A DNA stretch of 64,000 nt from Pseudomonas akapageensis. Its GTDB lineage: Bacteria; Pseudomonadota; Gammaproteobacteria; Pseudomonadales; Pseudomonadaceae. Made by a program: the position numbers and the translations under genes. Positions 40,275 to 49,672 of this stretch are shown piece by piece. A model generated the notes under the pieces. It ran no database searches. It had not been told where the DNA came from and saw nothing but the letters and a program-made list of their open reading frames with translations. Location of the stretch: assembly GCF_011355085.1 (NCBI RefSeq), contig NZ_VXCP01000013.1, positions 85,676-149,675 of the forward strand, written 5' to 3'. Numbering within the stretch: position 1 is the stretch's first letter; each line of letters starts with the position of its first letter.

Positions 40275-42159
40275 GGGCGGGGGCCTCCGCTATTGGAGCG
40301 CTGGAATATTCCGGCTTCAGATGGCCGTCGGCACCGAGCAACCAGGCATCCATCACCTGACGGACGACAGGTGCGGCAACACCGGAACCGGACTCGCCGT
40401 TCTCGACCATCACCGACACGACAATCTTCGGGTTGTCGGCCGGGGCAAATCCGACGAACAAGGCGTGGTCACGGTGGCGCTCCTGAACCTTGGAGCGATC
40501 GTACTTCTCGCCTTGCTTGATCGCGACCACCTGGGCGGTACCGCTCTTGCCGGCGATGCGATATTGCGCACCGATCGACGCCTTGCGCGCGGTGCCTCGT
40601 GCGCCCTGCATCACCTGCTCCATACCGTGGGCAACCTTGTTCCAGTCGGACTTGTCGCGCAGCACGATATCTTCCATCGGGTTTTCGTCGACCGGCGGCA
40701 AGCCTTCGATGGTCTTGGCCAGATGCGGACGGTTCCATTTGCCCTTGTTGGCGATCAGGGCCGTGGCCTGAGCCAGCTGCAAGGGCGTGGCCTGCATGTA
40801 GCCCTGGCCAATCCCCAGGATCAGGGTTTCGCCCGGGAACCAGGCCTGGCGCCGGGTCGCCCGCTTCCAGTCACGGGACGGCATCAACCCGGGGGACTCC
40901 TCGAACATGTCCAGGGACACCTTCTGGCCGATACCGAAGCGATTCAGGTAGCTGGACAGGCGGTCGATCCCGAGCTTGTGCGCAAGGTCGTAGAAGTAGG
41001 TGTCGTTGGAACGCATGATCGCGGTGTCCAGGTCCACCCAGCCATCGCCGGTACGGTTCCAGTTACGGTACTTGTGGTCGTAATTGGGCAACATGTAATA
41101 GCCCGGGTCGAAGACCCGCGAGGACGCAGTGACCACGCCGCTGTCCAGGCCGGCAATGGCCACGGCCGGCTTGATCGTCGAGCCCGGCGGATAGAGGCCA
41201 CGCAATACCCGGTTGAACAAGGGGCGATCGATCGAGTCGCGCAGTTCGGAATAGGCCTTGGAACTGATGCCGGTCACGAACAGGTTCGGGTCGAAACTGG
41301 GTTGGCTGACCATGGCCAGCACTTCACCGGTATTGGGGTCCATCGCCACGATTGCCCCCCGGCGACCGCCCAGGGCAGCCTCGGCCGCTTCCTGCAACTT
41401 GATGTCCAGGCTCAGGACGATGTCCTTGCCGGGCACCGGATCGGTGTGCTTGAGCACGCGCAGCACGCGGCCGCGGGCGTTGGTCTCGACTTCTTCGTAA
41501 CCCACCTGCCCATGCAGTTCCGGCTCGTAGAAACGTTCGATGCCGGTCTTGCCGATATGGTGGGTGCCACTGTAGTTGACCGGATCGAGGGTCTTGAGCT
41601 CTTTTTCGTTGATCCGTCCGACGTAGCCGACCGAATGGGCGAAATGTTCGCCCTGCGGATAGTGACGAACCAGCTGTGCCACCACTTCCACGCCAGGCAG
41701 GCGGAACTGGTTGACGGCAATTCGCGCAATCTGCTCCTCGGTCAGCTCGAACAGGATCGGCACAGGCTCGAAAGGCCTGCGCCCCTGCTTCATGCGCTTC
41801 TCGAACAGCACTCGGTCTTCGGGCGTCAGTTGCAGAACTTCGACGATCACATCGAGTACCTGCCGCCAGTCCGCCGAGCGCTCGCGGGTCATGCTGAGAC
41901 TGAAGCTGGGCCGGTTATCGGCGACGATCACCCCGTTGCGGTCGAAGATCAGCCCCCGCGTCGGCGGAATCGGCTGTACGTGCACCCGATTGTTCTCCGA
42001 CAGGGTCGAGTGGTACTCGTACTGAATCACCTGCAGGAAATACAGCCGGGCAATCAGGGCGCAAATCAGCACGACGACCACAACTGCACCGACCACGACG
42101 CGGCTACGCACCAGGCGGGCGTCTTTTTCGTGATCCTTGAGGCGAATCGGCTGCGACAT
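40264..42159 (-). CDS. mrdA: Penicillin-binding protein 2 (PBP2)
   Basis: A 631-residue class B transpeptidase for cylindrical elongation, partner of RodA. An N-terminal helix (about 22-42, VVVGAVVVVVLICALIARLYFL) is followed by the dimerisation domain and the transpeptidase: catalytic Ser in YPPGSTIKPAVAIAG, the S-x-N motif MRSNDTYFYD, and K-S-G in IAGKSGTAQVVAIKQ. Sequence length is normal for PBP2. It lies 18 bases after rlmH in the same direction. Confidence 0.96.
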   Translation of the reverse strand: MSQPIRLKDHEKDARLVRSRVVVGAVVVVVLICALIARLYFLQVIQYEYHSTLSENNRVHVQPIPPTRGLIFDRNGVIVADNRPSFSLSMTRERSADWRQVLDVIVEVLQLTPEDRVLFEKRMKQGRRPFEPVPILFELTEEQIARIAVNQFRLPGVEVVAQLVRHYPQGEHFAHSVGYVGRINEKELKTLDPVNYSGTHHIGKTGIERFYEPELHGQVGYEEVETNARGRVLRVLKHTDPVPGKDIVLSLDIKLQEAAEAALGGRRGAIVAMDPNTGEVLAMVSQPSFDPNLFVTGISSKAYSELRDSIDRPLFNRVLRGLYPPGSTIKPAVAIAGLDSGVVTASSRVFDPGYYMLPNYDHKYRNWNRTGDGWVDLDTAIMRSNDTYFYDLAHKLGIDRLSSYLNRFGIGQKVSLDMFEESPGLMPSRDWKRATRRQAWFPGETLILGIGQGYMQATPLQLAQATALIANKGKWNRPHLAKTIEGLPPVDENPMEDIVLRDKSDWNKVAHGMEQVMQGARGTARKASIGAQYRIAGKSGTAQVVAIKQGEKYDRSKVQERHRDHALFVGFAPADNPKIVVSVMVENGESGSGVAAPVVRQVMDAWLLGADGHLKPEYSSAPIAEAPAREE

Positions 42160-42177
42160 TTAAGAAAGGCTTACTGC

Positions 42178-42645
42178 TTATTTGTGATAAGGGTGCCCGG
42201 ACAGGACAGTCCAGGCGCGGTACAGCTGCTCACCGATGAGGATGCGGACCAGCGGGTGCGGCAGGGTCAACGGCGACAACGACCAACGCTGTTCGCTGCG
42301 CGCACAGACTTCCGGCGCCAGCCCTTCGGGGCCGCCGACCATGAAGTTGACCGTGCGCGAATCCAGCCGCCAGCGATCCAGCTCGACCGCCAACTGCTCG
42401 GTGCTCCAGGGCTTGCCATGGACCTCGAGCGTGACAATCCGTTCCCCTGGCTGAACCTTGGACAGCATGGCCTCTCCCTCCTGACGGATCAGGCGGGCCA
42501 CGTCGGCATTCTTGCCACGGGTGTTGAGCGGGATTTCCACCAGTTCCAGCGCAAGCTCGGAAGGGAGACGCTTGGCATATTCATGCCAGCCGTCTTCCAC
42601 CCACTTGGGCATGCGCGAACCGACCGCGATCAGGCGCAGACGCAC
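42178..42645 (-). CDS. rlmH: 23S rRNA pseudouridine-1915 N3-methyltransferase RlmH
   Basis: A 155-residue SPOUT methyltransferase that methylates pseudouridine 1915 of 23S rRNA in assembled ribosomes. The knot region has [18 protein letters not shown] and [24 protein letters not shown], with the C-terminal YHK needed for activity. The start is GTG with AAGG six bases upstream. It is preceded by rsfS after nine bases, a conserved pairing. Confidence 0.97.
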   Translation of the reverse strand: MRLRLIAVGSRMPKWVEDGWHEYAKRLPSELALELVEIPLNTRGKNADVARLIRQEGEAMLSKVQPGERIVTLEVHGKPWSTEQLAVELDRWRLDSRTVNFMVGGPEGLAPEVCARSEQRWSLSPLTLPHPLVRILIGEQLYRAWTVLSGHPYHK

Positions 42646-42654
42646 AGCGGTACC

Positions 42655-43077
42655 TTATTCCTGGTCTTTGTTGAGCTTGGTGAAATGCTCATGGGTGAAC
42701 TCTGGGCTGTGGTGCTTGCCGTCGGCGGCACGGCTTTGTTCGGCACCTTTCCACAGACGCTCCAGGTCGTAGAACTGACGCGCGGAAGCGGTCATCATGT
42801 GCACGATGACATCGTCCAGGTCCAGCAGTACCCAGTCGCTGTCGCCCTTGCCTTCTTCACCCAGCGGCTTGGCACCCTTGGCCTTGACCATTTCGCGAAC
42901 TTTTTCCAGCATCGCGTTGATCTGGCGGTTGGAGGTACCGGTGGCGATGATCATGTAGTCGGTGATGCTTTGCTTGTCGCGAACATCGATCACGAGGATG
43001 TCCTGGGCCTTGACGTCTTCGAGGGCGGCGACTGCCACTTTGACCAGCTCTTCGCCTTTCATTACTTGCTTGTTCAT
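42655..43077 (-). CDS. rsfS: Ribosomal silencing factor RsfS
   Basis: A 140-residue protein that binds uL14 on the 50S subunit and blocks joining with 30S during starvation. Family sequences are DILVIDVRDKQSITDYMIIATGTSNRQI and GEGKGDSDWVLLDLDDVIVHMMTASARQFYDLERLW. The C-terminal 30 residues are a charged, probably flexible tail (SRAADGKHHSPEFTHEHFTKL). It sits between nadD and rlmH. Confidence 0.96.
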   Translation of the reverse strand: MNKQVMKGEELVKVAVAALEDVKAQDILVIDVRDKQSITDYMIIATGTSNRQINAMLEKVREMVKAKGAKPLGEEGKGDSDWVLLDLDDVIVHMMTASARQFYDLERLWKGAEQSRAADGKHHSPEFTHEHFTKLNKDQE

Positions 43078-43137
43078 ATAAAACTCATTCAGTTCGTATG
43101 TTTGGACCGCTTCAAAGCACAGGCTTGAAGCGTTCCT

Positions 43138-43827
43138 TCAGTTCGACGCACGGTACAGCCCGTGCGCATCGATGTAGGCCAGTACCGCGTCAGGCACCAG
43201 GAAACGTACCGACTTCCCGCTGGCCAGCAGTTGACGGATCTGGGTGGCCGACACCGCCAGGGGTGTCTGCCAGACGAATGTAATCTGCCCGCAGGGCCCC
43301 TTGAGGGACTGCGGGTCATTGACCGAACGCGCCGCCAACAAATTGCGCAAGGCATCCGGTGGCTCGATGTCGGCATCCGGCCGTTGCAGGACCAGGATAT
43401 GGCAGTACTGCAGCAGCTCTTCCCAGCGATGCCAGGTTGGCAAACCACAGAAGGCATCCCAGCCCAGCAACAGAAACAACTGGTCATCCGCGGCCAGTTC
43501 TGCTCGCATCAGCTCCAGGGTGTCGATCGTGTACGACGGCTTGTCCCGCTGCAGTTCGCGGGCATCGACCGTCAAGGGCGCAACGCCCTGCACTGCACAC
43601 TCGACCATCGCCAGCCGATCCAGCGCCGAGACTTGCGGCGTGTCTCGATGCGGCGGCCTTGCGTTGGGCGTCAGGCGCAGCTCGTCGAGCCCCAGCATGT
43701 CGACCACTTCCAGCGCACTGCGCAGGTGGCCGATATGCACCGGATCGAAGGTTCCGCCGAGCACGCCAACGCGCCGGGCCAGTGGCGCGGGCACAGCTTT
43801 TTTTGCTGACTGGCTGAGATCGGCCAA
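43138..43827 (-). CDS. nadD: Nicotinate-nucleotide adenylyltransferase NadD
   Basis: A protein of about 229 residues that makes nicotinate adenine dinucleotide in NAD synthesis. The nucleotidyltransferase motif is [18 protein letters not shown]; other signatures are [34 protein letters not shown] and [17 protein letters not shown]. The TTG at 43825-43827 has AGGAG ten bases upstream and begins right after the proA stop. An ATG at 43860 within proA is possible but has no ribosome site. The first ~20 residues are a variable extension relative to P. aeruginosa NadD. Confidence 0.93.
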   Translation of the reverse strand: MADLSQSAKKAVPAPLARRVGVLGGTFDPVHIGHLRSALEVVDMLGLDELRLTPNARPPHRDTPQVSALDRLAMVECAVQGVAPLTVDARELQRDKPSYTIDTLELMRAELAADDQLFLLLGWDAFCGLPTWHRWEELLQYCHILVLQRPDADIEPPDALRNLLAARSVNDPQSLKGPCGQITFVWQTPLAVSATQIRQLLASGKSVRFLVPDAVLAYIDAHGLYRASN

Positions 43828-43828
43828 G

Positions 43829-45100
43829 TCAGACCGGCTCCTGGCCGCGCAACTGGCCATCGCCGATGACCACGTACTTCTCGCAGGTCAGGCCTTCCAG
43901 GCCAACCGGACCACGGGCGTGCAGCTTGTCCGTGGAAATGCCGATCTCAGCGCCCAGGCCGTACTCGAAGCCATCGGCGAAGCAGGTCGGGGTATTGAGC
44001 ATCACCGAACTGGAGTCGACTTCGGCCATGAAGCGCCGAGCCTGGCCCTGGTGTTCGGTAACGATCGAATCGGTATGGTGTGAACCATAGTGATTGATAT
44101 GCTCGATGGCCTGGTCCAGCCCATCGACCACCCGGATCGACAGGATCGCCGCCAGGTATTCGGTGTGCCAGTCTTCTTCGCTGGCAGGCACCGCTTCGAT
44201 CAGTTGGCGAGTACGCTCGCAACCACGCAACTCAACGCCCTTCTCCCGGAATTGTGCAGCCATCTCCGGCAAAAACTCGGCAGCTACGCGCTGATCGACC
44301 AGCAAGGTCTCCATTGCGCCACAAATGCCATAACGATAGGTCTTGGCATTGAAAGCAATACGTCGGGCCTTTTCCAGGTCGGCGTCCGCTGCGACATAGA
44401 TATGGCAAATGCCATCCAGGTGCTTGATCACCGGCACGCGTGCCTCGCGGCTGACGCGCTCGATGAGGCCCTTGCCGCCACGCGGCACGATCACATCGAC
44501 GTATTGGGGCATGCTGATCAGCGCACCGACGGCGGCGCGATCGGTCACTTCCACCACTTGCACCACAGCAGCCGGCAAACCGGCTTCATCCAGGCCACGC
44601 TGGATGCACGCGGCAATTGCCCGGTTGGAGTGGATCGCTTCGGAACCGCCACGCAGGATGGTCGCGTTACCGGACTTCAGGCACAGACTAGCCGCATCGA
44701 TGGTCACGTTCGGCCGGGATTCGTAAATGATTCCCACGACACCCAACGGCACGCGCATCTTGCCGACCTGGATACCTGACGGCCGATAGCTCATGTCACG
44801 AATCGCCCCGACCGGGTCCGGCAAGCTGGCGACCTGGCGCAGGCCGACGATCATGCTGTCGATACGTGCTGGCGTCAGCGCCAGGCGCTCGAGCATGGCC
44901 GGCTCCAGGCCGTTGGCCCGTCCGGCGGCCAGGTCCAGTTCATTGGCGGCAGTCAATTCGCTGCGAGCCTGATCCAGTGCATTGGCAGCCGCCTGCAGGG
45001 CGCGATTCTTCTGCGCGGTGCTGGCACGTCCGATCACGCGAGAGGCTTCGCGGGCGGCGCGACCCAGGCGGGTCATGTAGTCAAGAACGGACTCAGTCAT
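43829..45100 (-). CDS. proA: Gamma-glutamyl phosphate reductase ProA
   Basis: A 423-residue NADPH-dependent reductase producing glutamate-5-semialdehyde in proline synthesis. It has the aldehyde-dehydrogenase fold; the catalytic Cys is in [49 protein letters not shown] is a conserved block. The length is normal. It is the first gene of the leftward block that continues into nadD. Confidence 0.97.
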   Translation of the reverse strand: MTESVLDYMTRLGRAAREASRVIGRASTAQKNRALQAAANALDQARSELTAANELDLAAGRANGLEPAMLERLALTPARIDSMIVGLRQVASLPDPVGAIRDMSYRPSGIQVGKMRVPLGVVGIIYESRPNVTIDAASLCLKSGNATILRGGSEAIHSNRAIAACIQRGLDEAGLPAAVVQVVEVTDRAAVGALISMPQYVDVIVPRGGKGLIERVSREARVPVIKHLDGICHIYVAADADLEKARRIAFNAKTYRYGICGAMETLLVDQRVAAEFLPEMAAQFREKGVELRGCERTRQLIEAVPASEEDWHTEYLAAILSIRVVDGLDQAIEHINHYGSHHTDSIVTEHQGQARRFMAEVDSSSVMLNTPTCFADGFEYGLGAEIGISTDKLHARGPVGLEGLTCEKYVVIGDGQLRGQEPV

Positions 45101-45270
45101 GGTCTCAGTGGTCTTGGCGAAGGGGAAAGCGGCTGATTATAGCTGTCGTGCCCGTCCAGCGACAGCAGTGACGGGCGGATGGTCAAAATGAGCGGTAACA
45201 AGCTGTGCATTCAGCTGCGATTAAGCCAGAAATTGTTATCATCGCGGCCCCGTTTTCCCGGTGACCGCCG

Positions 45271-45975
45271 ATGCGAGACCTGCCCCCGCCCCTGCCCTGG
45301 GACGATGTCCAACTGCTGCCCGACGCGTTTTTCGATCGCGATGCCCAGGTCCTGGCCAAGGACCTGCTCGGCAAAGTCATTCGCCATCGTCAAGGACCCT
45401 ACTGGCTTTCAGCCCGCATCATCGAAACGGAGGCTTATTATTGTGCGGAAAAAGGCAGCCACGCGTCTCTCGGTTATACGGAAAAGCGCAAGGCGCTGTT
45501 CCTCGATGGCGGCCATATCTATATGTACTACGCCCGGGGCGGCGATTCGCTTAACTTCAGCGCCCAGGGACCAGGCAACGCGGTGTTGATCAAGGCCGCT
45601 TACCCTTGGCTCGACGAACACAGCGACAGGAACAGCCTGGCGCAGATGCAGCTGAACAACCCCGATGCCAGCGGCAACCCCCGCCCCATGGAACGGTTGT
45701 GCGCGGGCCAGACACTGTTGTGCAAGGCACTGGGCCTGAAAGTACCGAACTGGGATGCCAAGCGCTTTGACCCGGAGCAACTGTTCGTCGAGGACCGCGG
45801 CATTATCGTGCAACAAATTATTCAAACCACCCGCCTGGGCATCCCGAGCGGTCGAGACGAGCATCTGATGTATCGTTTCATCGATGCCGAATTTGCCCGC
45901 CACTGCACGCGCAACCCATTGCGCCGGGGGCAGCTCGAAGGCCGCGATTACCTCTTACTGAAACAAGGAAACTGA
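45271..45975 (+). CDS. DNA-3-methyladenine glycosylase, AAG/MPG family
   Basis: A 234-residue base-excision-repair enzyme of the eukaryote-like AAG fold, excising alkylated purines. Motifs: QVLAKDLLGKVI, the catalytic Glu/Tyr region ARIIETEAYYCAEKGSHAS, and GHIYMYYARGGDSLNF, GPGNAVLIKAAYP. It is divergent from proA. The next gene begins four bases later, so the two are likely co-transcribed. Confidence 0.9.
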   Translation: MRDLPPPLPWDDVQLLPDAFFDRDAQVLAKDLLGKVIRHRQGPYWLSARIIETEAYYCAEKGSHASLGYTEKRKALFLDGGHIYMYYARGGDSLNFSAQGPGNAVLIKAAYPWLDEHSDRNSLAQMQLNNPDASGNPRPMERLCAGQTLLCKALGLKVPNWDAKRFDPEQLFVEDRGIIVQQIIQTTRLGIPSGRDEHLMYRFIDAEFARHCTRNPLRRGQLEGRDYLLLKQGN

Positions 45976-45978
45976 AGC

Positions 45979-47295
45979 ATGGGCGCTTGGCTCGACGGCA
46001 TGACCGGGTGGCTGACGGCAAATCCTCAATGGCTGGGCCTGGCGGTTTTCGTGGTGGCCTGCGTTGAATGCCTGGCAATCGCCGGCATCATCGTACCCGG
46101 CACCGTGTTGCTGTTCGCCATTGCCGTACTCGCGGGCAGTGGTGCCCTGACCCTGGGCGAAACCCTGTTGCTGGGCTATCTGGGCGGCCTGCTCGGCGAT
46201 GCCGTGTCTTACTTCCTGGGACGCCGTTTTCACCAGAACATTCGACGCCTGCCACTATTGCGCCATCACCCTGAGTGGATCGGCGGCGCCGAAAGCTATT
46301 TCCAGCGGTACGGCATTGCCAGCCTGCTGGTCGGTCGCTTCATCGGCCCGTTGCGCCCCATGCTGCCAATGGTTGCCGGGATGTTCGACATGCCATTGCC
46401 GCGCTTTATTATGGTCAGCCTTATTTCGGGTGCTGGCTGGTCGGTCGCGTACCTGCTGCCAGGCTGGACGACCGGGGCGGCCATGCGCCTGCCCCTGCCG
46501 GAAGGGTTCTGGCCCGAGGCAGGCGTGGTTGCCGGTTGTCTGGCGCTGTTACTCGGTGTTGGCATGAACAGCAGCTTGCGCAGCCATCGAAGGACCACGC
46601 AGCTGATCGCAGCACTGTGCCTGGTCATGCTTGTCGGTCTGTTTGTCGGCTGGCCCTACCTGATCCAGTTCGATCAAGGCTTGATGACGTTGACCCAGGA
46701 ACACCGCAGCCGCGCCATCGACGGTGCGATCGTGGTGGTGACCCGGCTGGGCGACTTTCAAACCCAGCTCTTTGCCGGTGGCCTGCTGACAGGCTTGCTG
46801 TTGCTGGCGCGACAATGGCGGCCGGCGCTGTTCGCTGCCTCTACCCTGGTGATCACCGCATTGGCCAATGGCAGCATCAAATGGCTGTTCGCCCGTACTC
46901 GCCCGGAAGTGCTGACCGACCCGCTGACCTCCTACAGCATGCCCAGCGGCCATAGCTCGGCAGCCTTTGCGTTCTTCCTGGTACTGGCAGTGCTGGCCGG
47001 GCGTGGGCAACCACCGCGCATGCGCCTGACCTGGCTGCTGCTGGCCAGCTTGCCGGCACTGGCGATTGCACTCTCGCGGGTATACCTGGGAGTGCACTGG
47101 CCCACCGACATTCTCGCGGGCATGTTGCTGGCCTGTAGCGTCTGCGCAATCAGTCTGAGCCTGATTCAGTTGCGTACGCCACTGGAGATCATGCCGCTTA
47201 AAGTCTGGTGGCTTATCGTACCGGGCAGTGTGGCGTTGCTGACCTTTTTCGCCCTGCATGCGTTGCCGGATGCATTGCTGCGCTACCAGTACTAG
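45979..47295 (+). CDS. DedA-PAP2 fusion membrane protein
   Basis: A 438-residue inner-membrane protein joining two families. Residues about 1-195 are a DedA/SNARE-associated domain (ECLAIAGIIVPGTVLLFAIAVLAG, GYLGGLLGDAVSYFLGRRF, RYGIASLLVGRFIGPLRPMLPMVAGMFDMPLPRF), linked to polyprenyl-phosphate or lipid flipping. Residues about 215-415 are a PAP2 phosphatase with the three motifs KWLFARTRPE, SMPSGHSSAAFAF and SRVYLGVHWPTD. The pairing suggests one protein that both handles and dephosphorylates a lipid carrier, but the substrate is not known. The stop overlaps the LON-domain gene by four bases, tail to tail. Confidence 0.9.
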   Translation: MGAWLDGMTGWLTANPQWLGLAVFVVACVECLAIAGIIVPGTVLLFAIAVLAGSGALTLGETLLLGYLGGLLGDAVSYFLGRRFHQNIRRLPLLRHHPEWIGGAESYFQRYGIASLLVGRFIGPLRPMLPMVAGMFDMPLPRFIMVSLISGAGWSVAYLLPGWTTGAAMRLPLPEGFWPEAGVVAGCLALLLGVGMNSSLRSHRRTTQLIAALCLVMLVGLFVGWPYLIQFDQGLMTLTQEHRSRAIDGAIVVVTRLGDFQTQLFAGGLLTGLLLLARQWRPALFAASTLVITALANGSIKWLFARTRPEVLTDPLTSYSMPSGHSSAAFAFFLVLAVLAGRGQPPRMRLTWLLLASLPALAIALSRVYLGVHWPTDILAGMLLACSVCAISLSLIQLRTPLEIMPLKVWWLIVPGSVALLTFFALHALPDALLRYQY

Positions 47296-47882
47296 GCAAA
47301 CAACTCGCCCTGCAGATCATCGAGCAACGCCTGGATCGCATCCAGCCGTTGCTGCGGATCGTCGAGGGCGAGCAGGTCGATCTTGTCCAACTCCGTGAAT
47401 GGCAACAGATAGGCCAACTGGTTGGCGAGGGACTGCTGGCCGGCGGCGTCGGTGCCCATGCTCAGCGACGCGACCATCGGGTGCTCGGCCAATGCGTAGA
47501 GCAAGGCGACAAGGTCGGCATCTTCTTCCTGCAGCGGGGTCTCCGGGACGTCCGGCAACCACTCGACCTCTGCCATGAGCAATTGATCTCGCTGCACTTC
47601 AGTGTTCAATACACGAAAACGTCGCCCGCCTTCCACGCGAATGCCCAGCAAACCATTGCTCTGCTGCTGGAAATCACGAATTAGCGCTTCACAGCCGACC
47701 AATGCATAGCCTTCGGGGGCGAGCCCGACTTCCTCGCCTTCCAGAATGCAGACCACACCGAAGCCCGCTCCCTGCTTCATGCACCGGCCGATCATGTCCA
47801 GGTAGCGTGCCTCGAAAATCTGCAAATCGAGGATGCATCCCGGAAACAGGACGGTATTGAGTGGAAACAGCGGCAACGTCAT
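47292..47882 (-). CDS. LON N-terminal (substrate-binding) domain protein
   Basis: A 196-residue protein consisting of only the Lon protease N-terminal (PUA-like) domain, with MTLPLFPLNTVLFPGCILDLQIFEARYLDMIGRCM and FGVVCILEGEEVG. There is no ATPase or protease part, so it may be an adaptor or a binding module. The ATG at 47882 has AGGA seven bases upstream; six further codons in the open frame are not needed. It begins ten bases after the lrgB stop on the same strand and is likely co-transcribed with lrgAB. Confidence 0.9.
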   Translation of the reverse strand: MTLPLFPLNTVLFPGCILDLQIFEARYLDMIGRCMKQGAGFGVVCILEGEEVGLAPEGYALVGCEALIRDFQQQSNGLLGIRVEGGRRFRVLNTEVQRDQLLMAEVEWLPDVPETPLQEEDADLVALLYALAEHPMVASLSMGTDAAGQQSLANQLAYLLPFTELDKIDLLALDDPQQRLDAIQALLDDLQGELFA

Positions 47883-47892
47883 AACAATTTCC

Positions 47893-48609
47893 TTAAGCAA
47901 TCAGACTCACGGCCAATGGCAGGAGTACTGCGGTGGCAACGCCCATCAGGCTCATGGCCAGTGCGGCAAACGCCCCGCACTCTTCGCCTTCCTGCAGCGC
48001 CACGGAGGTACCGACGGCATGTGCCGTCAGGCCCAGCGCCATACCGCGGGCCGCTGGGTTATGGACACCACAAAGCGCCAAAAGAGCCGGACCGAAAATC
48101 GCGCCGATCACGCCCGTGATCAGCACAAACACCGCCGCCAGTGCCGCAACGCCACCGATCTGTTCGGCAACCAGCATGGCAATCGGTGACGTCACCGACT
48201 TCGGCGCCATGGTCATGAGAATCATGTGCTCGGCCCCGAACCACCAGCCCAGCAGCACGCAGGTTGCCGTCGCCACCACGCCACCAACTACCAGCGTAGT
48301 AAAGGTTGGCCAGAACAACTGGCGGATGCGCCGCAAGTTCAAGTAGAGCGGGACCGCCAGCGCTACCGTGGCAGGCCCAAGCAAAATGCTGAGAATTTCG
48401 GTGCTTTTTCTGTATTCGGTGTAGGTCAGACCGCAGGCGAGCAGTACGCCAATGACCAGCATCATCGACACCAGCACCGGCTGCAGGAATATCCAGCGAG
48501 ACTTTTCATACGCCGCCAGGACAATTTGATAGGCGCCAAGGGTAATGCCTATGCCAAACAGCGGATGGTGTACGACCGCGTCGAGCGCGCCCTGCCAATC
48601 CAGGCTCAT
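47893..48609 (-). CDS. lrgB: LrgB/CidB family membrane protein
   Basis: A 238-residue LrgB-family inner-membrane protein with about seven helices (e.g. LGAYQIVLAAYEKS, VLVSMMLVIGVLLACGLTY, IAMLVAEQIGGVAALAAVFVLITGVIGAIFGP). MGLTAHAVGTS-type segment ARGMALGLTAHAVGTSVALQ is the family signature. LrgAB/CidAB proteins modulate murein hydrolase export and, in some bacteria, pyruvate or glycolate transport. It overlaps lrgA by four bases (ATGA). Confidence 0.92.
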   Translation of the reverse strand: MSLDWQGALDAVVHHPLFGIGITLGAYQIVLAAYEKSRWIFLQPVLVSMMLVIGVLLACGLTYTEYRKSTEILSILLGPATVALAVPLYLNLRRIRQLFWPTFTTLVVGGVVATATCVLLGWWFGAEHMILMTMAPKSVTSPIAMLVAEQIGGVAALAAVFVLITGVIGAIFGPALLALCGVHNPAARGMALGLTAHAVGTSVALQEGEECGAFAALAMSLMGVATAVLLPLAVSLIA

Positions 48610-48968
48610 GGGCGCTCCTCACGGCGCGCCTGGCGCGTGATCAGCTTTTGCATCAACACCCCGGCAAAGGCCACCGATATCAGCAACGAAAGGAACAGGG
48701 CCCCGACGATCGCCCAGAAGTCCGCGGCGATATCACGGGCATAGACCATCACCCCGACCGCCGGTGGCACCAGCAACAAGGGCAGGTAACGCAGCAGGCT
48801 CGAAGAGGCCAGGCTCACCGACTCGGCCACCTCACCGCGAATCATCAGGTAGCCCAGAAGCAGCACCAATCCGATGATCGGCCCCGGCAGCACCGCAAGG
48901 AACAGATGATTGATCGCCGTGCCGAGCAACTGGAACAGCACCAGCCAGGTCAAACCGCGTAACAGCAT
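48606..48968 (-). CDS. lrgA: LrgA/CidA family holin-like membrane protein
   Basis: A 120-residue holin-like protein with four helices: about 5-25, 30-46, 58-80 and 87-108. LPGPIIGLVLLLGYLMIRGEV and LLLVPPAVGVMVYARDI are the family segments. It forms an operon with lrgB through an ATGA overlap. No LytTR regulator lies next to it here. Confidence 0.92.
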   Translation of the reverse strand: MLLRGLTWLVLFQLLGTAINHLFLAVLPGPIIGLVLLLGYLMIRGEVAESVSLASSSLLRYLPLLLVPPAVGVMVYARDIAADFWAIVGALFLSLLISVAFAGVLMQKLITRQARREERP

Positions 48969-48996
48969 TGGAAATCTCCATCAGGCTCGCGACGGC

Positions 48997-49002
48997 ATTA
49001 TA
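48997..49002 (-). promoter_or_regulatory. -10 element before lrgA
   Basis: A perfect TATAAT on the minus strand, 29 bases before the lrgA start. No recognisable -35 hexamer is at 16-18 bases. Confidence 0.35.
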
Positions 49003-49128
49003 AGCACTCCGTCACTGCGCTTATATGTCGCTATTCGCCGCAGAGTGAGGCTTGACCGGCGCAGGCGGCCATGCTGATCTAAACGGGTTGAAAAAACTAT
49101 AAAAGCAATGACATCAAGGAGAGTCTCA

Positions 49129-49584
49129 ATGCCCTACGTACCTGTTGCAAAGCTCACGGATTACATTGGAAAGGAACTGGGATGTTCCGAGTGGCTGACC
49201 ATCGATCAACAACGCATCAACCTCTTTGCCGAAGCGACCGGCGATTTTCAGTTCATCCACGTAGATCCCGTCAAGGCCGCCCAGACCCCATTCGGCAGCA
49301 CCATCGCCCACGGCTTCCTGTCGCTGTCGCTGATCCCCAAGTTGATGGAAGACATCCTGGTCATGCCTGAAGGCCTGAAAATGGTCGTCAACTATGGTCT
49401 GGACAGCGTTCGTTTCATTCAGCCGGTCAAGGTCGATTCACGGGTCCGCCTGAAGGTAGAGCTCAGCGAAGTCACCGAAAAGAAACCGGGCCAGTGGCTG
49501 CTCAAGGCCATTGCCACGCTGGAAATCGAGGGTCAGGACAAGCCGGCATACGTCGCCGAGTCTCTGTCTCTCTGCTTCGTTTAA
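49129..49584 (+). CDS. MaoC-like (R)-specific hydratase family protein
   Basis: A 151-residue hot-dog-fold protein of the MaoC/NodN type, probably hydrating enoyl-CoA or related thioesters. The hydratase-2 motif is FAEATGDFQFIHVDP followed by FGSTIAHGFLSLSLIPKL, with Asp and His as the catalytic pair. GGAG precedes the ATG. It is a single-gene unit; a strong hairpin follows. The substrate cannot be inferred from the neighbours. Confidence 0.9.
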   Translation: MPYVPVAKLTDYIGKELGCSEWLTIDQQRINLFAEATGDFQFIHVDPVKAAQTPFGSTIAHGFLSLSLIPKLMEDILVMPEGLKMVVNYGLDSVRFIQPVKVDSRVRLKVELSEVTEKKPGQWLLKAIATLEIEGQDKPAYVAESLSLCFV

Positions 49585-49595
49585 GCCCGCCGTGA

Positions 49596-49624
49596 TGCGA
49601 AACAGCCGTTGTGGCTGTTTCGCA
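49596..49624 (+). other. Perfect 12-bp hairpin after the MaoC gene
   Basis: Positions 49596-49607 and 49613-49624 are exact complements with a 5-base loop. There is no T run, so termination is uncertain; it may stabilise the MaoC mRNA 3' end. Confidence 0.5.
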
Positions 49625-49672
49625 CAGGACATTCTGCGGCATACTCGGGCCCTTAATTGTCCGGACCCCGCC

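Noticed and set aside
40030..43128. A 1032-codon plus-strand frame opposite rodA, mrdA, rlmH and rsfS
   Set aside because: It crosses four confident genes on the other strand and its product has no family features; a shadow of high-GC coding.
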